Shown here piece after piece: positions 46,339-56,256 of a stretch of DNA of 64,000 bases. The position numbers and the translations under genes are program-made. The DNA comes from Diaphorobacter caeni (GTDB lineage: Bacteria > Pseudomonadota > Gammaproteobacteria > Burkholderiales > Burkholderiaceae_C): the NCBI RefSeq assembly GCF_015354245.1, contig NZ_JADKYZ010000001.1:496001-560000 (forward strand), read 5' to 3'. Within the stretch, counting starts at the first letter, position 1. Every line of letters starts with the position of its first letter. The notes below the pieces were generated by a model. It was not told the DNA's origin and made no database searches. It saw only the letters and a program-made list of their open reading frames with translations.

Positions 46339-47694
46339 TCAGGCCGCGTTCAGCGCCGCATGGATGGACTGCGCGGCGACCTTGCCGTGCTCCACCGCTT
46401 CCACGGTGAGGTCGCGTCCTCCCGCGCGGCAGTCGCCACCTGCCCAGACGCGCGCGACGCTGGTGCGTCCGTCTTCGTCCGTGGCGATCCGTCCGCCCGT
46501 CAACTGGATCGTCGTGCCCGCGTGATCGGCGCTGTAGGTCTGGCCGATGGCCTTGAGCACCATGTCCGCTTCGATCGTGAACTGTTCGTCGGTTTCGGTG
46601 ATGCCGCCATCCGCGCGCTGCGTGGTCATCGCAAAGCGCACGCCGGTGACCTTGCCGTTCTCGCTGAGGATTTTCTTGGGAGCGCTCCAATGCTTGATCT
46701 TCACGCCATGCGTCTGTGCCCAGCGCTGCTCGACCGTCGATGCCGACATGGCGGCTGCGCCGCGTCGGTACGCGATGGTCACGTCCTGCGCGCCCAGTTT
46801 GGTGGCCTGAACGGCCGCGTCCACCGCCGTCATGCCGCCGCCGATCACCACCACGCGGCGGCCGACTGGCACGTCGGCGAAGCTGCCTGCCTGGCGCAGT
46901 TCGGCAATGAAGTCGACCGCGTTGCGCAGACCTTCCGCCTGGGGCTCTGCGATGCCGATGGCGTTCACGCCCGAGAGGCCAAGGCCGAGGAAAACCGCGT
47001 CGTGGCTCTCCAGCAGCGAGTCCACCGTCATGTCGCGACCCAGGCGCTGATTGCAGCGCACCGAGATGCCGCCGATGGACAGCAGCCAGTCGACCTCCTT
47101 CTGCGCGAAACCGTTGGTCGTCTTGTAGGTCGCGAGACCGTATTCGTTCAGGCCGCCGAGCTTGGGGTGCGCGTCGAACAGCACCACGTCGTTGCCGCGC
47201 ATCGCAAGACCATGCGCGCAGGCAAGGCCCGCGGGACCCGCGCCCACCACGGCGATGCGCTTGCCGGTGGAGGCCGCGCGGGTGAACAGCGGCGCACCGG
47301 GGTTGTCGAACAGCGCGTCGGTCGCGTAGCGCTGCAGCGAGCCGATCTCGACCGGCTTGTCTTCGTTGGTGTTGCGCACGCAGGCCTGCTCGCAGAGCAC
47401 TTCCGTGGGGCAGACGCGGGCGCACATGCCGCCGAGCGGGTTGGCCTCGAGAATCGCGCGCGCCGCGCCCCGGTCGTTGCCTTGCGCGATGCGCTGGATG
47501 AAGGAGGGGATGTCGATGCTGGTAGGACAGGCCGTGGCGCATGGCGCGTCGTAGCAGTAGTAGCAACGCTCGGCCTCGATCAGGGCCTGTGGCTTGGTCA
47601 GCGGGGCGTGCGAGTCGCTGAAATTCACAGCGTACTCGACGAGGTTCAGGCGTGCGGCGTGCACTCCACACGCGCGGTTGGCGGTCGATTCCAT
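46339..47694 (-). CDS. preT: NAD-dependent dihydropyrimidine dehydrogenase subunit PreT
   Basis: 451 residues. N-terminal Cys-rich Fe-S domain (RCYYCYDAPCATACPTSIDIP), then FAD and NAD(P) Rossmann motifs VVGAGPAGLACAHG and VVIGGGMTAVDAAVQATKLGA, as in GltD-like oxidoreductases. It passes electrons from NADH to PreA. The ATG at 47694 has AAAGGAG 6 nt upstream and gives the family N-terminus; the longer upstream frame is spurious. First gene of the operon, divergent from the TetR regulator. Confidence 0.95.
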   Translation of the reverse strand: MESTANRACGVHAARLNLVEYAVNFSDSHAPLTKPQALIEAERCYYCYDAPCATACPTSIDIPSFIQRIAQGNDRGAARAILEANPLGGMCARVCPTEVLCEQACVRNTNEDKPVEIGSLQRYATDALFDNPGAPLFTRAASTGKRIAVVGAGPAGLACAHGLAMRGNDVVLFDAHPKLGGLNEYGLATYKTTNGFAQKEVDWLLSIGGISVRCNQRLGRDMTVDSLLESHDAVFLGLGLSGVNAIGIAEPQAEGLRNAVDFIAELRQAGSFADVPVGRRVVVIGGGMTAVDAAVQATKLGAQDVTIAYRRGAAAMSASTVEQRWAQTHGVKIKHWSAPKKILSENGKVTGVRFAMTTQRADGGITETDEQFTIEADMVLKAIGQTYSADHAGTTIQLTGGRIATDEDGRTSVARVWAGGDCRAGGRDLTVEAVEHGKVAAQSIHAALNAA

Positions 47695-48010
47695 CGTGGC
47701 TCCTTTGTTGTGGGTGGGGCGTGAAGTCAGAGGTGCGGGGCGGGCGTCCGCGCGCACCGCCGCGCTCGGGGGCTGCGGTGCGAAGTGAGTTGTCGCCAAG
47801 TGGAGAGATCGATCGCCGCGTGCGCGCAGGGCGGCGCAAGGCGATGGGAGCGCGCAAACTGTCGAGGTGTCATCGTGGGCCTCTTCTATGCGTTGCTGCG
47901 GGTCTGTGCCCGCATGGGTGGCTGGGTCAGAACGTCGTGCGGATCACATCGGCAATCTGGCGTTGCCGCAGTGTCCGTGCGCATGGCGTGCTGTCGTGGC
48001 TGATCAATAA

Positions 48011-48044
48011 TTTACTTTCTGGTAAAAAATTACCAATCAGTAAA
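48011..48044. promoter_or_regulatory. Palindromic operator in the preT-tetR divergent promoter region
   Basis: TTTACTTTCTGGTAA and TTACCAATCAGTAAA are inverted repeats (12 of 15 positions) around AAAA. The AT-rich block stands out in a GC-rich 410-bp spacer. A possible promoter toward preT overlaps it (TTGGTA, 16 bp, TAAATT on the minus strand). A TetR-family dimer encoded next to it is the natural ligand (inference). The site lies about 60 bp from the tetR start and 320 bp from preT. Confidence 0.6.
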
Positions 48045-48104
48045 AACCCACGGCACGCAAACCTTGTGCCTGAAAATGTCGCAGTGCCGCATCACAATGG
48101 AGGC

Positions 48105-48857
48105 ATGACAGACGTGCGAAAAGTTTCCAATGCCAATGAGCCCGGTGCGCCCGTAGAGGCGAGTGCCCGCTCCAGAAAGGTGCGCGTGCACAACGACGAT
48201 GCACCCGTGCCCTCCAATGTGCCCCCGAATGGAACGCGCGCGCCGACCGCCTCGCGGCTGCGCAAGGAGCAGAACATCCTCAAGGAGGCCGAGAACCAGT
48301 TCGCCGTGCTCGGCTTCGAGGGCGCCTCGCTCGAAGGCATCGCGAACGCGGTGGGCATCAGCCGCCACAACCTGCTGTACTACTTTCCAAGCAAGGAAGT
48401 GCTCTACCGCCGCGTGCTCGACGATGTGGTCTTCGGCTGGCTGGCCGGCATGGAGGACGTATGGCGCGAGCCCACCGATCCGGTGAAGGCGCTGCGCACC
48501 TACATTCACGGCAAGCTGCGTTCATCGCTCGAGCGCCCCAACGCCGCAAAGATCTTCGCCAAGGAAGTGATCGCGGGCGCGCCGCGCTACGCCGACGTGA
48601 TCGCAGCGCGCGTGAAGCCCGTGCTCGATCTCGAGGTGAAGACCTTCGAGACCTGGGCGCAGAAGGGACTGGTCACGCGGCTCGATTTCACGCACCTGAT
48701 GTTCGTGATCTGGACCGTCACCCAGGCCTATGCTGAACACCAGGCGCAGTTCGCGATCCTGCTTGGCAAGCCCGCACTCGACGAGGCGGACTTCGAGCGC
48801 GCGGAAGAAGTGATCACGCGGCTGGTGCTCAGCGGGCTGGGGCAGAAGGTGGATTGA
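48105..48857 (+). CDS. TetR/AcrR-family regulator (RutR-like)
   Basis: About 250 residues. After a ~55-residue disordered, charged N-terminal extension comes a TetR DNA-binding domain (ILKEAENQFAVLGFEGASLEGIANAVGISRHNLLYYFPSKEVLYRRVL). The ligand domain resembles the YcdC/RutR C-terminal family (AKIFAKEVIAGAPRYADVI, HLMFVIWTVTQAYAEH). RutR of E. coli senses uracil and thymine. Position divergent from the pyrimidine operon suggests the same role here. ATG 48105 follows GGAGG closely; a downstream start would trim the extension. Confidence 0.9.
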   Translation: MTDVRKVSNANEPGAPVEASARSRKVRVHNDDAPVPSNVPPNGTRAPTASRLRKEQNILKEAENQFAVLGFEGASLEGIANAVGISRHNLLYYFPSKEVLYRRVLDDVVFGWLAGMEDVWREPTDPVKALRTYIHGKLRSSLERPNAAKIFAKEVIAGAPRYADVIAARVKPVLDLEVKTFETWAQKGLVTRLDFTHLMFVIWTVTQAYAEHQAQFAILLGKPALDEADFERAEEVITRLVLSGLGQKVD

Positions 48858-48869
48858 CGCGCCAGGCGT

Positions 48870-49751
48870 TCAGCGCGCGGAGGGCAGGTGCAGCGTCGCC
48901 GTCTGCGCGTAGTTCCCCGGCGTGAGCGCATGGTGCGTCTTGAAGCTGCGCTGCATGTGCGACTGGTCCGCAAAGCCCATCTCGTGCGCGGCCTGCGCGA
49001 GCGTTGCGCCATCGGCGAGCAGACGGCGTGCACCGTTCAGCCGCAGGTTGAGCCGATACGCACCAGGCGTCACACCGGTGGCGGCCTTGAACTGGCGGAT
49101 GAAGCGCGACGGGCTCAGCCCTTGGCTTTCCGCGAGGGATTCGATGGTGATGTCGGAGTCGGGACGGGCGTGCAGCGTCCGCAGCGCGTGGCGCACGGCA
49201 TCGGGCTCTGCTGCATTGGGCGCGGTGGTGTGGCGGCGGGCGTGCTGCCGCAGAAAATCCTGCAGCTCGCGACGATGCGCCTCGATGTCGCACGCGTTTT
49301 GCAGCGGTTGGCAAAGGCGATCCACCAGCACAGCCGCGTCGCGTGAGTGCAATGCGCGGTGATCGAAGGTGATGGCTCGCGTGGGCCTGTCGCCATGCAC
49401 ATCCGCATCGACCTGAGTATCCATCTGCGCATGCAACCAGTCTGCCTTCACGAACAGCATGCGATAGGCCCAACTGCGCGGCAGCTCGGGATTGCAGGCG
49501 TGCCAGCGATGCGGCTCGATCAGCACCACGCTGCCCGCGCGCACCGGCTCGGGCCCCTGCGCGTGATGGAACATCGCTCCGCCATGATCGACGATGCCGA
49601 TGGAGTACTCCTCATGCGTGTGCAGCCGAAAGCAATGCGCCGAAGGCTGGCTCACGCGCAGCTCCAGCCACGGAGCCTCCGGATGGCGGTGGAACTGGTG
49701 GATCGGTTGCGTCATGGTGGAACGACTCATGTGCGAGGTCGGCGTCATCAT
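48870..49751 (-). CDS. AraC-family transcriptional regulator
   Basis: About 293 residues. N-terminal cupin-like AraC-binding domain (FRLHTHEEYSIGIVDHGGAMFHH, SVVLIEPHRWHACNP) and C-terminal double helix-turn-helix (ITIESLAESQGLSPSRFIRQFKAATG, then ATLAQAAHEMGFADQSHMQRSFK). The LysE exporter gene ends inside its start (ATGA, 49751-49748), so the pair is one operon and it probably controls that exporter in response to an amino acid or amine. Starts at 49730 or 49715 are also possible and keep the domains intact. Confidence 0.9.
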   Translation of the reverse strand: MMTPTSHMSRSTMTQPIHQFHRHPEAPWLELRVSQPSAHCFRLHTHEEYSIGIVDHGGAMFHHAQGPEPVRAGSVVLIEPHRWHACNPELPRSWAYRMLFVKADWLHAQMDTQVDADVHGDRPTRAITFDHRALHSRDAAVLVDRLCQPLQNACDIEAHRRELQDFLRQHARRHTTAPNAAEPDAVRHALRTLHARPDSDITIESLAESQGLSPSRFIRQFKAATGVTPGAYRLNLRLNGARRLLADGATLAQAAHEMGFADQSHMQRSFKTHHALTPGNYAQTATLHLPSAR

Positions 49752-50389
49752 GCCAGCATCCCGCCAACGCTGGCCAGCAGCACCGCCGCCAGCACCCAAT
49801 TGAGCGCACGTTGCCTGCGCGCCGTGCGCAACCAGCGCCGCAGCACATTGCCCAGCAGCGCCCAGCAACCCACCCCCACCATGCAGGCCAGAAGCGACAC
49901 CAGACAGAACGCGAGCAAGGTCGCATGCGGCACGTCGGCCTGCATGGACAACGGCACCACGAACAAGCCGACGCCCGACAGCGCGACCAGCCAGGCCTTG
50001 GGATTGAGCGACTGAATCGCCACGCCCTGCCAGAACGCCTGATGGAATCCCCGCGGCACGCTGACGGCATCGCTGACTTGTGCGGCGTTGCCATCATCAA
50101 CGCGATCTGCCACCGGCGCCCGCGCGATGCGCCAAGCCAGCCACACCAGATACGCCGCGCATATGCGCGACGCCATCACCGCCACGGCCGGATCGCGCAG
50201 CAGCCACTGCCCGAAGAGCCCCATGATCCAGACCACGACCGCATAGCTCACGCTCGCTCCCACCACATAAAGCAACGCACACCCACGCCGCGACTGACTG
50301 CCATGCCGCATCGCGAGCACATTGACGGGCCCGGGCGTGATCGCGCCCGCGAGGGCAAAGCCGGCCATGGCGAAAAGGGAGGAAAGCAT
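49748..50389 (-). CDS. LysE-family translocator
   Basis: 213 residues with about six membrane helices. The LysE/RhtB signature is at the N-terminus (FALAGAITPGPVNVLAMRHGSQSRRGCALLYVVGAS) and the second conserved block at FWQGVAIQSLNPKAWLVAL. The family exports amino acids or related solutes across the inner membrane. Start 50389 gives the correct N-terminus; its ribosome-binding site is weak. The coupled AraC gene downstream is the likely regulator. Confidence 0.9.
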   Translation of the reverse strand: MLSSLFAMAGFALAGAITPGPVNVLAMRHGSQSRRGCALLYVVGASVSYAVVVWIMGLFGQWLLRDPAVAVMASRICAAYLVWLAWRIARAPVADRVDDGNAAQVSDAVSVPRGFHQAFWQGVAIQSLNPKAWLVALSGVGLFVVPLSMQADVPHATLLAFCLVSLLACMVGVGCWALLGNVLRRWLRTARRQRALNWVLAAVLLASVGGMLA

Positions 50390-50527
50390 CGGGTCCAAAC
50401 TGCGGTGGGAGTGGAGATGCTGCAGTGTGGCGGGATGCGGCGTGCGTGTATTGAACGCAATTGCGCGCAGGGATGGTGGCAGCAAACAGCCCGCGTGAAA
50501 GAGGCCTGCGTTGGCGAGGGAGGTGCT

Positions 50528-51133
50528 CTATCTGCTGAACGCGCTTTTCGGCATGAGTGTTTTGAAGAATTCAAGCATCTTGTTCAGGTCCGCCTTGTTG
50601 GCGGTGCTGGAGCAGCTTGTTGGTTTGTAGAAGGAATAGTCCGCTTCGTCATGCAATCCAAAGACCGTCATGCCCCACATGCATTTGCTTTTGTCGGTTG
50701 CTGCGATGTCGAAATCAAGAGCGGCGGGCAATCCATTCAGACGGCTGTTCATGGCGGAACTGGGAACGCATGCTTTGAACTTGCTTTTGTTGTGGAGCAT
50801 TTTGACCAGAAAAATCTGACCGATTTCCGTGTCGTAGTGAACGCCTGCTCTCGACTCGTCATCAACGAAATAGGCTTTGATCCGTTCGGGCTTCTGAAAC
50901 GCATATTTTTGTGCCACGCTGGCAATCCCCGGCTGATCATGATGCTTGAACGCGCTGGCATCCAGCATGATTGCATCGGGGATTTCAACGGTGTTCCATG
51001 TGATTTCAGACGGCACGGTGTATTGCCCTGAAATCTCAAGGGAGCGTTTGCCTGGGCAATCGTTGTTGCTCTGCGCGTGCGACGCGAGTGGGAGCAGGAC
51101 GGCAAGCCACAGTACACAATTCAAATTGAGCAT
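50528..51133 (-). CDS. Low-GC secreted protein of unknown function
   Basis: 201 residues. Signal peptide MLNLNCVLWLAVLLPLASHA then SNNDCPGKRSLEISGQYTVP; four Cys in the mature part could form disulfides. No family recognised. GGAGG lies 7 nt before the ATG. Base composition is visibly lower in GC and richer in TTT/AAA codons than all neighbours, pointing to recent acquisition. It sits immediately beyond the 3' end of selC, a favoured integration site, but no integrase or repeated tRNA end was found. Confidence 0.7.
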   Translation of the reverse strand: MLNLNCVLWLAVLLPLASHAQSNNDCPGKRSLEISGQYTVPSEITWNTVEIPDAIMLDASAFKHHDQPGIASVAQKYAFQKPERIKAYFVDDESRAGVHYDTEIGQIFLVKMLHNKSKFKACVPSSAMNSRLNGLPAALDFDIAATDKSKCMWGMTVFGLHDEADYSFYKPTSCSSTANKADLNKMLEFFKTLMPKSAFSR

Positions 51134-51296
51134 CAACGATCCTCCATAGTGTTTCGATTGCGCTGTCATGGGCGTGAAATCCATTGTGGATTCTTTGAAG
51201 GCGTTGCCCCTGCCGTAACGCTGCAGCAATGGCTCTCTTCAAGCTGCCGGTGCGGAGTCCATCATGCTTGAACACTCTTGTTTTTGCACTGGAATC

Positions 51297-51391
51297 TGGC
51301 GGAAGAGAGCAGGAGTCGAACCTACCGACCGCGCGTGGCGCAATCCACCGGGTTTGAAGCCCGGGCGCCCCACCAGGGACGTTTCTCTTCC
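51297..51391 (-). tRNA. selC: Selenocysteine tRNA (anticodon UCA)
   Basis: 95 nt including encoded GCCA at the 3' end. The acceptor GGAAGAGA pairs with TCTCTTCC over 8 bp, as expected for tRNA-Sec rather than the usual 7. The anticodon loop reads CTTCAAA with anticodon TCA (plus-strand positions 51355-51357), followed by a long variable arm and a TTCGACTCC T-loop. It is 26 nt downstream of selB on the same strand. It decodes the UGA in the formate dehydrogenase alpha gene. Confidence 0.97.
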
Positions 51392-51417
51392 AATATGCAG
51401 TGTCCGTTGCCCAGGCT

Positions 51418-53352
51418 CTAGTTCTCGTTGCCGCTGTCGAACAGCGACGTGCCGGGGCGCAGCAGATGCTGGTCTTTCACGCGACGGGTGAAACCGACGC
51501 GGTCGAAGAACTCGAGCAACTGGATCGCGCGCTTGCGGCCGAGGCCGGTGGCGTCGCGGAACGCGGCGGCCTGGAGGCCTGCGTCCGACGAGGTGCATGC
51601 GCGCGCGATTTCTGCGAGACGCTCGATTGTATTCAAAGGATAGAACAAATCCTTCACTACCTGAAAAACTTGACCGCGACGTGCGAGACTGGCGAGCGTC
51701 TGGCGGACCAGAGTCTCGGGGGTCTTGGTGTCGGCGGCGAGGGTGCGCACCCAAGGTGGGTCAAAGGCTCCGTTGATCAGCAGAGGCAGCAGCTGCTCGG
51801 CGATCTGCTCCTCGGCTTCGTTCATGCGCACCGCGTGTTCCGGGCGGTGCAGCCAGTGGCCACTGCGCGCCATGCTGCCGTCGGCGAGCAGTTGCTCGAT
51901 GAGGTATTGCCACAGCGCCTCGTCGGCGCGCGGTGCGGCAAGGCGCTTGAGGCGCTTGATGTCGGGACCGATCTCGTCGGGCGAGGTGGTGTGGAAGGTC
52001 TGCAGGCGCTCGATCACCAGCGCTTTCAAGGATTGCAGCGCGGCGGGCGCAATCGCCATCTGTCCGTTCGAGAAGCGCAGCGCATCCGGTGGCAGAGTCA
52101 ACGCGTCGGCGCTGCTCAGGCCTTCGGCACGTGCGGCACGCAGCAGGTCCAGGCCCATGGCCGATTGCGCGAGCAGCGCGGCCAGACGATCGGCGCGTTG
52201 CGGCAGTGCCTGGGCCTGCAGGGTGGCAAGGCGTTCGGGCGTGCTGCGATAGCGCTGCGGGGCGTAGGGATCGAGCACGCGGATGCCGGCGATGGTGCGG
52301 GTGGCCGAGGCGTCCCGCAGCACGCCGCGATCACCATGCCATGCGGGCAGGCTGCCGTGCAGCACGATCTGCGCGAGCGCGGTGGTGCCGGGTTCGAGCG
52401 TGGTACGGCCCAGCAGCACGATGCTGCCCATGAGGTCGCTGGTGCCAAGGTGCACATGCACGGGTGTGCCCGAGCGCAGCGCGCGTTCCTCGTCGGGCCA
52501 GAGCGTGCATTCGACGTCGAGGCGTTCGGTATGCAGCGCGATGTGGCTGGCACTGATCCAGTCACCGCGATGCACTTCGTCCTTGGCCACGCCCGCGAGC
52601 GCCAATGCGCTGCGCTGTCCGCGCGCGGCGGACGTGGCCTGTCGGTTCAACGCGTGGATGCCGCGCACGCGCACAGACTTGCCGCTCGGGCTCAGCGTGA
52701 GCTCGTCGCCGATCGAGACGGTGCCGTGCGTGATGCTGCCGGTGACCACGGTGCCGACGCCGGTGAGCGTGAACGAGCGGTCCACGGCCATGCGGAAGGC
52801 GTGCGTGTCGGAGCCTGGCGTCGCGGCGCTGCCGTCATGTTCCAAGGCATGCGCGAGCAAGTGCTGGCGCAGCGCATCGATGCCTTCGCCGGAGAGGGCG
52901 GACACTTCGAACATGGGGGCACCCGCGAGCGCGGTGGGGGCGAGCAGCCGGGTGACTTCGGCGCGCACTTCCGCGATGCGTTCGGCGCGGGTGGCGGCGT
53001 CGAGCCGGTCCGTCTTGGTGATGGCGACCGTGGCCTGCTGCACGCCAAGCAGCGAGACGACCGCGAAGTGCTCGCGCGTCTGCGGCATCACGCCGTCGTC
53101 GGCCGCCACCACGAGCAGGGCATGGGCGATGCCGGTGGCTCCGGCGAGCATGGTGTGCAGGAGTTTTTCGTGGCCGGGAACGTCGACGAAGCCGAGCGTC
53201 GTGCCGTCGTCGGCATGCAGATAGGCGTAGCCCAGCTCGATGGAGATGCCGCGGCGTTTTTCCTCTGGGAGACGGTCCGTTTCAACGCCGGTGAGTGCGC
53301 GTACCAGCGAGGTTTTGCCGTGGTCGATGTGTCCTGCGGTGCCGATGATCAT
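51418..53352 (-). CDS. selB: Selenocysteine-specific elongation factor
   Basis: 644 residues. GTPase domain with G1 [12 protein letters not shown] (residues 4-15), G2 region [18 protein letters not shown] and TKTD motifs; EF-Tu-like domains 2-3; then C-terminal winged helices (about 400-644) that bind the SECIS hairpin. It carries Sec-tRNA to the ribosome at UGA codons followed by SECIS. selA ends 238 bp upstream of its start, across a dispersed repeat, and selC follows. Confidence 0.96.
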   Translation of the reverse strand: MIIGTAGHIDHGKTSLVRALTGVETDRLPEEKRRGISIELGYAYLHADDGTTLGFVDVPGHEKLLHTMLAGATGIAHALLVVAADDGVMPQTREHFAVVSLLGVQQATVAITKTDRLDAATRAERIAEVRAEVTRLLAPTALAGAPMFEVSALSGEGIDALRQHLLAHALEHDGSAATPGSDTHAFRMAVDRSFTLTGVGTVVTGSITHGTVSIGDELTLSPSGKSVRVRGIHALNRQATSAARGQRSALALAGVAKDEVHRGDWISASHIALHTERLDVECTLWPDEERALRSGTPVHVHLGTSDLMGSIVLLGRTTLEPGTTALAQIVLHGSLPAWHGDRGVLRDASATRTIAGIRVLDPYAPQRYRSTPERLATLQAQALPQRADRLAALLAQSAMGLDLLRAARAEGLSSADALTLPPDALRFSNGQMAIAPAALQSLKALVIERLQTFHTTSPDEIGPDIKRLKRLAAPRADEALWQYLIEQLLADGSMARSGHWLHRPEHAVRMNEAEEQIAEQLLPLLINGAFDPPWVRTLAADTKTPETLVRQTLASLARRGQVFQVVKDLFYPLNTIERLAEIARACTSSDAGLQAAAFRDATGLGRKRAIQLLEFFDRVGFTRRVKDQHLLRPGTSLFDSGNEN

Positions 53353-53414
53353 TTCTTGATTCTAATTTTGGTGGGTGATTTTGCGGTGTGACGGACTTCG
53401 GGTCTTCTCGGACG

Positions 53415-53544
53415 TTGGCAGTCTTCGTTTTGGGGTGACGATATGGCCCCTCATGCGTTGTTGCAACTCCTTGCCGTACGAAAGTACTGTCGGCGTCGGT
53501 GCGCCTAGCCTGAGGGGCCATCTCGTCTTTGGGGTGGGTGTTCA
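53415..53544 (-). repeat. Dispersed ~130-bp structured element, copy B
   Basis: Second copy of the element at 43079-43209. Outer stem ATGGCCCCTCA / TGAGGGGCCAT (flanked as in copy A by CGA/TCG) differs from copy A at three positions in each arm, and all three are compensated. The middle contains GTAC-GAAA-GTAC. TTTGGGGTG occurs as a direct repeat on both sides of the stem. Located between selA and selB. Confidence 0.85.
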
Positions 53545-53590
53545 AACACCCTTGGCGCTGCTGAGGTTGCTGCCGCTTTTTCTGTGTTTC

Positions 53591-55033
53591 TCAGTGCATG
53601 TTCATCGCGCTTGCTAGCGTTGTCAGTTGCTGTGTGAAAGTGGCTTCGTCGCGGGTCTCGAGGCAGCGCAGGTCGAGCCAGAGTGTGTCGTCGGAGATGC
53701 GGCCGATGACCGGGCGGGGGAGGCTGCGCAGGGCGGCTTCGAGCTTGCCCAGGGCGCGGCCGGCGCGCTTGATGTGGATGGGGCGAATGGCGAGGCCGTA
53801 GCTGGGCAGGGTGTCCACGGGCAGCGCGCCGCTGCCGATCTGGCTGAGCATGGCGGCGGTGCTGACTTCGTATTCCGTGCCGACGGCCGCTTGCAGCGCG
53901 GCGACGAGTGCCTGGGCCTGCGCCTTCATCTGCGCCTGTGGGCGGGTGAAGAGGCGCAGCGTGGTGAGGCGCTCGGCCAGATGTTCGGGCGTGAGGTAGA
54001 GCTGCAGCACGGGCTCGAGCGCGGCGAGCGTGAGCTTGCCCACGCGCAGCGCGCGCTTGAGCGGGTTTTTCTTGATCTTGGCGATCAGGTCCTTGTTGCC
54101 GACGATGAGGCCGGCCTGCGGGCCGCCGAGCAGCTTGTCGCCGCTGAAGGTGACGATGTCCGCGCCCGCTTCAATCGTCTCGCGCACGGTGGCCTCGTGT
54201 GGCAGGCCGTATTGCGCGAGGTCGACCAGCGTGCCGCTGCCCAGATCGACGGCCAGCGGCAGGCCGCGCGCGTGGGCGATCGCGGCCACTTCGGCCTCGG
54301 TCACGCTTTTGGTGAACCCCGTCACTTCGTAGTTGCTGCAATGCACCTTCATCAGCAGCGCGGTGTCGTCGGTGATGTTGTCGGCGTAGTCCTTGGGGTG
54401 CGTGCGGTTGGTGGTGCCCACTTCGACCAGCCTGGCGCCCGCGCGGCTCATGATGTCGGGGATGCGGAAGGCGCCGCCGATCTCGACGAGCTCGCCGCGC
54501 GAGACGATCACTTCCTTTTTGGCCGCCAGCGCGTTGAGCGTGAGCAGCACCGCCGCCGCGTTGTTGTTGACGACGGTGGCGGCTTCGGCACCCGTCAGCT
54601 CGCGCAGCAGATCGTTGACAAGATCATCGCGATCACCGCGCCCGCCCGTGGCCAGATCGAACTCGAGATTGGCCGGCGTGGTGAGCGCCTGCACCACCGC
54701 GTTCACGGCCGCATCGGGCAGCAGCGCGCGGCCCAGATTGGTGTGCAGCACGGTGCCGGTGAGGTTGAACACGGCCTTCAGGCGCGGCGCGAATTTCTGC
54801 GCGAGGCGTGAGGCGGCCTGCCGCGCGATGGCGTCGGGCTGCAGATGCTCTGCGGTCACTTCGCCAGCGAGCGCCGCGGGGCGCAGCTCGTCAATCGCTG
54901 CGCGCACGGCCTGGGTGGCGGCGGTGTTGCCATATTCGGCGATGAGCGCCTTGAGCGCGGGCGTGCCGAGCACGCGGTCCACGGCGGGCAGGCGGGCTGC
55001 GGAGGAGATCGGTGCGTGTTCGGCAGTGCTCAT
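53591..55033 (-). CDS. selA: L-seryl-tRNA(Sec) selenium transferase
   Basis: 480 residues, PLP enzyme. Schiff-base Lys in [14 protein letters not shown] near residue 293; other blocks are [44 protein letters not shown] and [11 protein letters not shown]. It converts seryl-tRNA(Sec) to selenocysteyl-tRNA(Sec) with selenophosphate from SelD, as a cytosolic ring-shaped decamer. It starts 10 nt after fdhE ends, so the two are cotranscribed. Confidence 0.97.
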   Translation of the reverse strand: MSTAEHAPISSAARLPAVDRVLGTPALKALIAEYGNTAATQAVRAAIDELRPAALAGEVTAEHLQPDAIARQAASRLAQKFAPRLKAVFNLTGTVLHTNLGRALLPDAAVNAVVQALTTPANLEFDLATGGRGDRDDLVNDLLRELTGAEAATVVNNNAAAVLLTLNALAAKKEVIVSRGELVEIGGAFRIPDIMSRAGARLVEVGTTNRTHPKDYADNITDDTALLMKVHCSNYEVTGFTKSVTEAEVAAIAHARGLPLAVDLGSGTLVDLAQYGLPHEATVRETIEAGADIVTFSGDKLLGGPQAGLIVGNKDLIAKIKKNPLKRALRVGKLTLAALEPVLQLYLTPEHLAERLTTLRLFTRPQAQMKAQAQALVAALQAAVGTEYEVSTAAMLSQIGSGALPVDTLPSYGLAIRPIHIKRAGRALGKLEAALRSLPRPVIGRISDDTLWLDLRCLETRDEATFTQQLTTLASAMNMH

Positions 55034-55043
55034 GGTCAGGCGG

Positions 55044-55991
55044 TCAGGCGTTGTGGTCGTCGGGTGTCGCGTCGGTTTCCGCCATCGGCAGCAGCGGGTT
55101 GATGCTGGCGCGCGCGAAGTCGGTCTCGCTCATCAACAGGTCCAGCATCAGCGTGGCGAGGTCGTCGGCCAGCGGTTCCGCGAACGGGTCCTTTTCCTGA
55201 TTGGTGATCTTGCGGTAGGTGTGGCATACGTCGCAGGTCTCGGCCAGCACGGTCTCGTCACCGCCATCGACCTTCTGGTAGCGCACGCCCTTGGTGCTCT
55301 CGCAGTGGCTGCACTTCACGCGCACCATGTGCCATTCGGTGGCGCAGGTGCCGCAGTGCAGATAGCGCAGGCCCGCGTCGCGACCGCCGATGCGGATCAC
55401 GCTGGCCACGGGCGCGGTGGCGCAGACGGGGCAGATCGAGGCGGGGTCGGTGTACGGCACGTCGCTCTCCTGCAGGCGGCTCGCGCGGTCGGCGAACGTG
55501 ACCTGCAGCGCGGCCATCACGACGGGGGCGGCGGCGAGGTCGGCGCTGTCGGTGAGCAGGCCCACCAGCACGCGGCGCGCGAGCGTGTCGCGCTCTTCGG
55601 CGCTCATGGTGCGCAGCGACTGCAGCGTGGGCTGGACGGCCTCGGGCACGTGTTCCGCGTGGTCCAGCGCATCGAGCAATTGCATCAGCACGTCCTGCCA
55701 CACTGGGTCGATGTGGCTCGCGGCGGGCAGCAGCGGCATGGAGTGTTCCTGGGCCTGCGCGATCAAGTCAGCGTCGGGCGCGGCGGTCTGCACGCTGGCT
55801 GCGGCCTTCTGCTGGGCGCGCACGATCTGCGCGACGAAGCGCAGGTAGTCGGCGATGGGGTTGCCATCGGCCTTCTGTTCGAGGCGCGCGGCGCGCTCGG
55901 CGAACAGTTGCACAGGCAGGGGCAGGCGAATGCGCTGCGGGTTGGTGCGGTCGAGCGACTCGATGTCGCCCGGTTGAAGAATGCGTTGCAC
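55044..55991 (-). CDS. fdhE: Formate dehydrogenase accessory protein FdhE
   Basis: About 315 residues from a GTG at 55991 (GGGAG 10 nt upstream), matching the ~309 residues of E. coli FdhE; the longer open frame upstream is not FdhE-like. Rubredoxin-like Cys pairs bind iron: [25 protein letters not shown] and CDVCHTYRK. FdhE is needed for maturation of membrane formate dehydrogenases in the cytosol. A strong terminator separates it from the fdh structural genes; it is followed at 10 nt by selA. Confidence 0.92.
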   Translation of the reverse strand: MQRILQPGDIESLDRTNPQRIRLPLPVQLFAERAARLEQKADGNPIADYLRFVAQIVRAQQKAAASVQTAAPDADLIAQAQEHSMPLLPAASHIDPVWQDVLMQLLDALDHAEHVPEAVQPTLQSLRTMSAEERDTLARRVLVGLLTDSADLAAAPVVMAALQVTFADRASRLQESDVPYTDPASICPVCATAPVASVIRIGGRDAGLRYLHCGTCATEWHMVRVKCSHCESTKGVRYQKVDGGDETVLAETCDVCHTYRKITNQEKDPFAEPLADDLATLMLDLLMSETDFARASINPLLPMAETDATPDDHNA

Positions 55992-56195
55992 TTTGGAGGG
56001 ACTCCCAAAAACCAGGTTTCTTGCGGAATTGCGAGATGACGAGCAGCGGTTGGATTCTTTGTGTTGCAGCGCAGCGTTTTGACGTGGCGCCTGCGGTGCC
56101 GATGGGCCAATGGGCCAATCGTGCGGAGATGCCGGGAAAGACCGGTCCGGGTCGGCAGAATCCGGTGCTCCTTTTCTTTCAATTTCGTGTTCAAC

Positions 56196-56235
56196 CAAAA
56201 AAACAATGCCGCTGACCACCCGGGCGGTCAGCGGC
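56196..56235 (-). terminator. Intrinsic terminator after the formate dehydrogenase operon
   Basis: On the minus strand GCCGCTGACC (56235-56226) and GGTCAGCGGC (56217-56208) make a perfect 10-bp stem, followed by ATTG and a run of seven T. It lies 21 nt after the gamma-subunit stop and before fdhE. Confidence 0.9.
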
Positions 56236-56256
56236 AGGGCAGGGACTTTTGCTATG

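Noticed and set aside
47785-48003. 72-codon plus-strand frame in the preT-tetR spacer
   Set aside because: Cys/Arg-rich product without motif or ribosome-binding site, in a region that looks regulatory.
55992-56219. N-terminal extension of fdhE up to 56219
   Set aside because: The extra residues are not FdhE-like and would run through the terminator of the preceding operon; GTG 55991 gives the family length.
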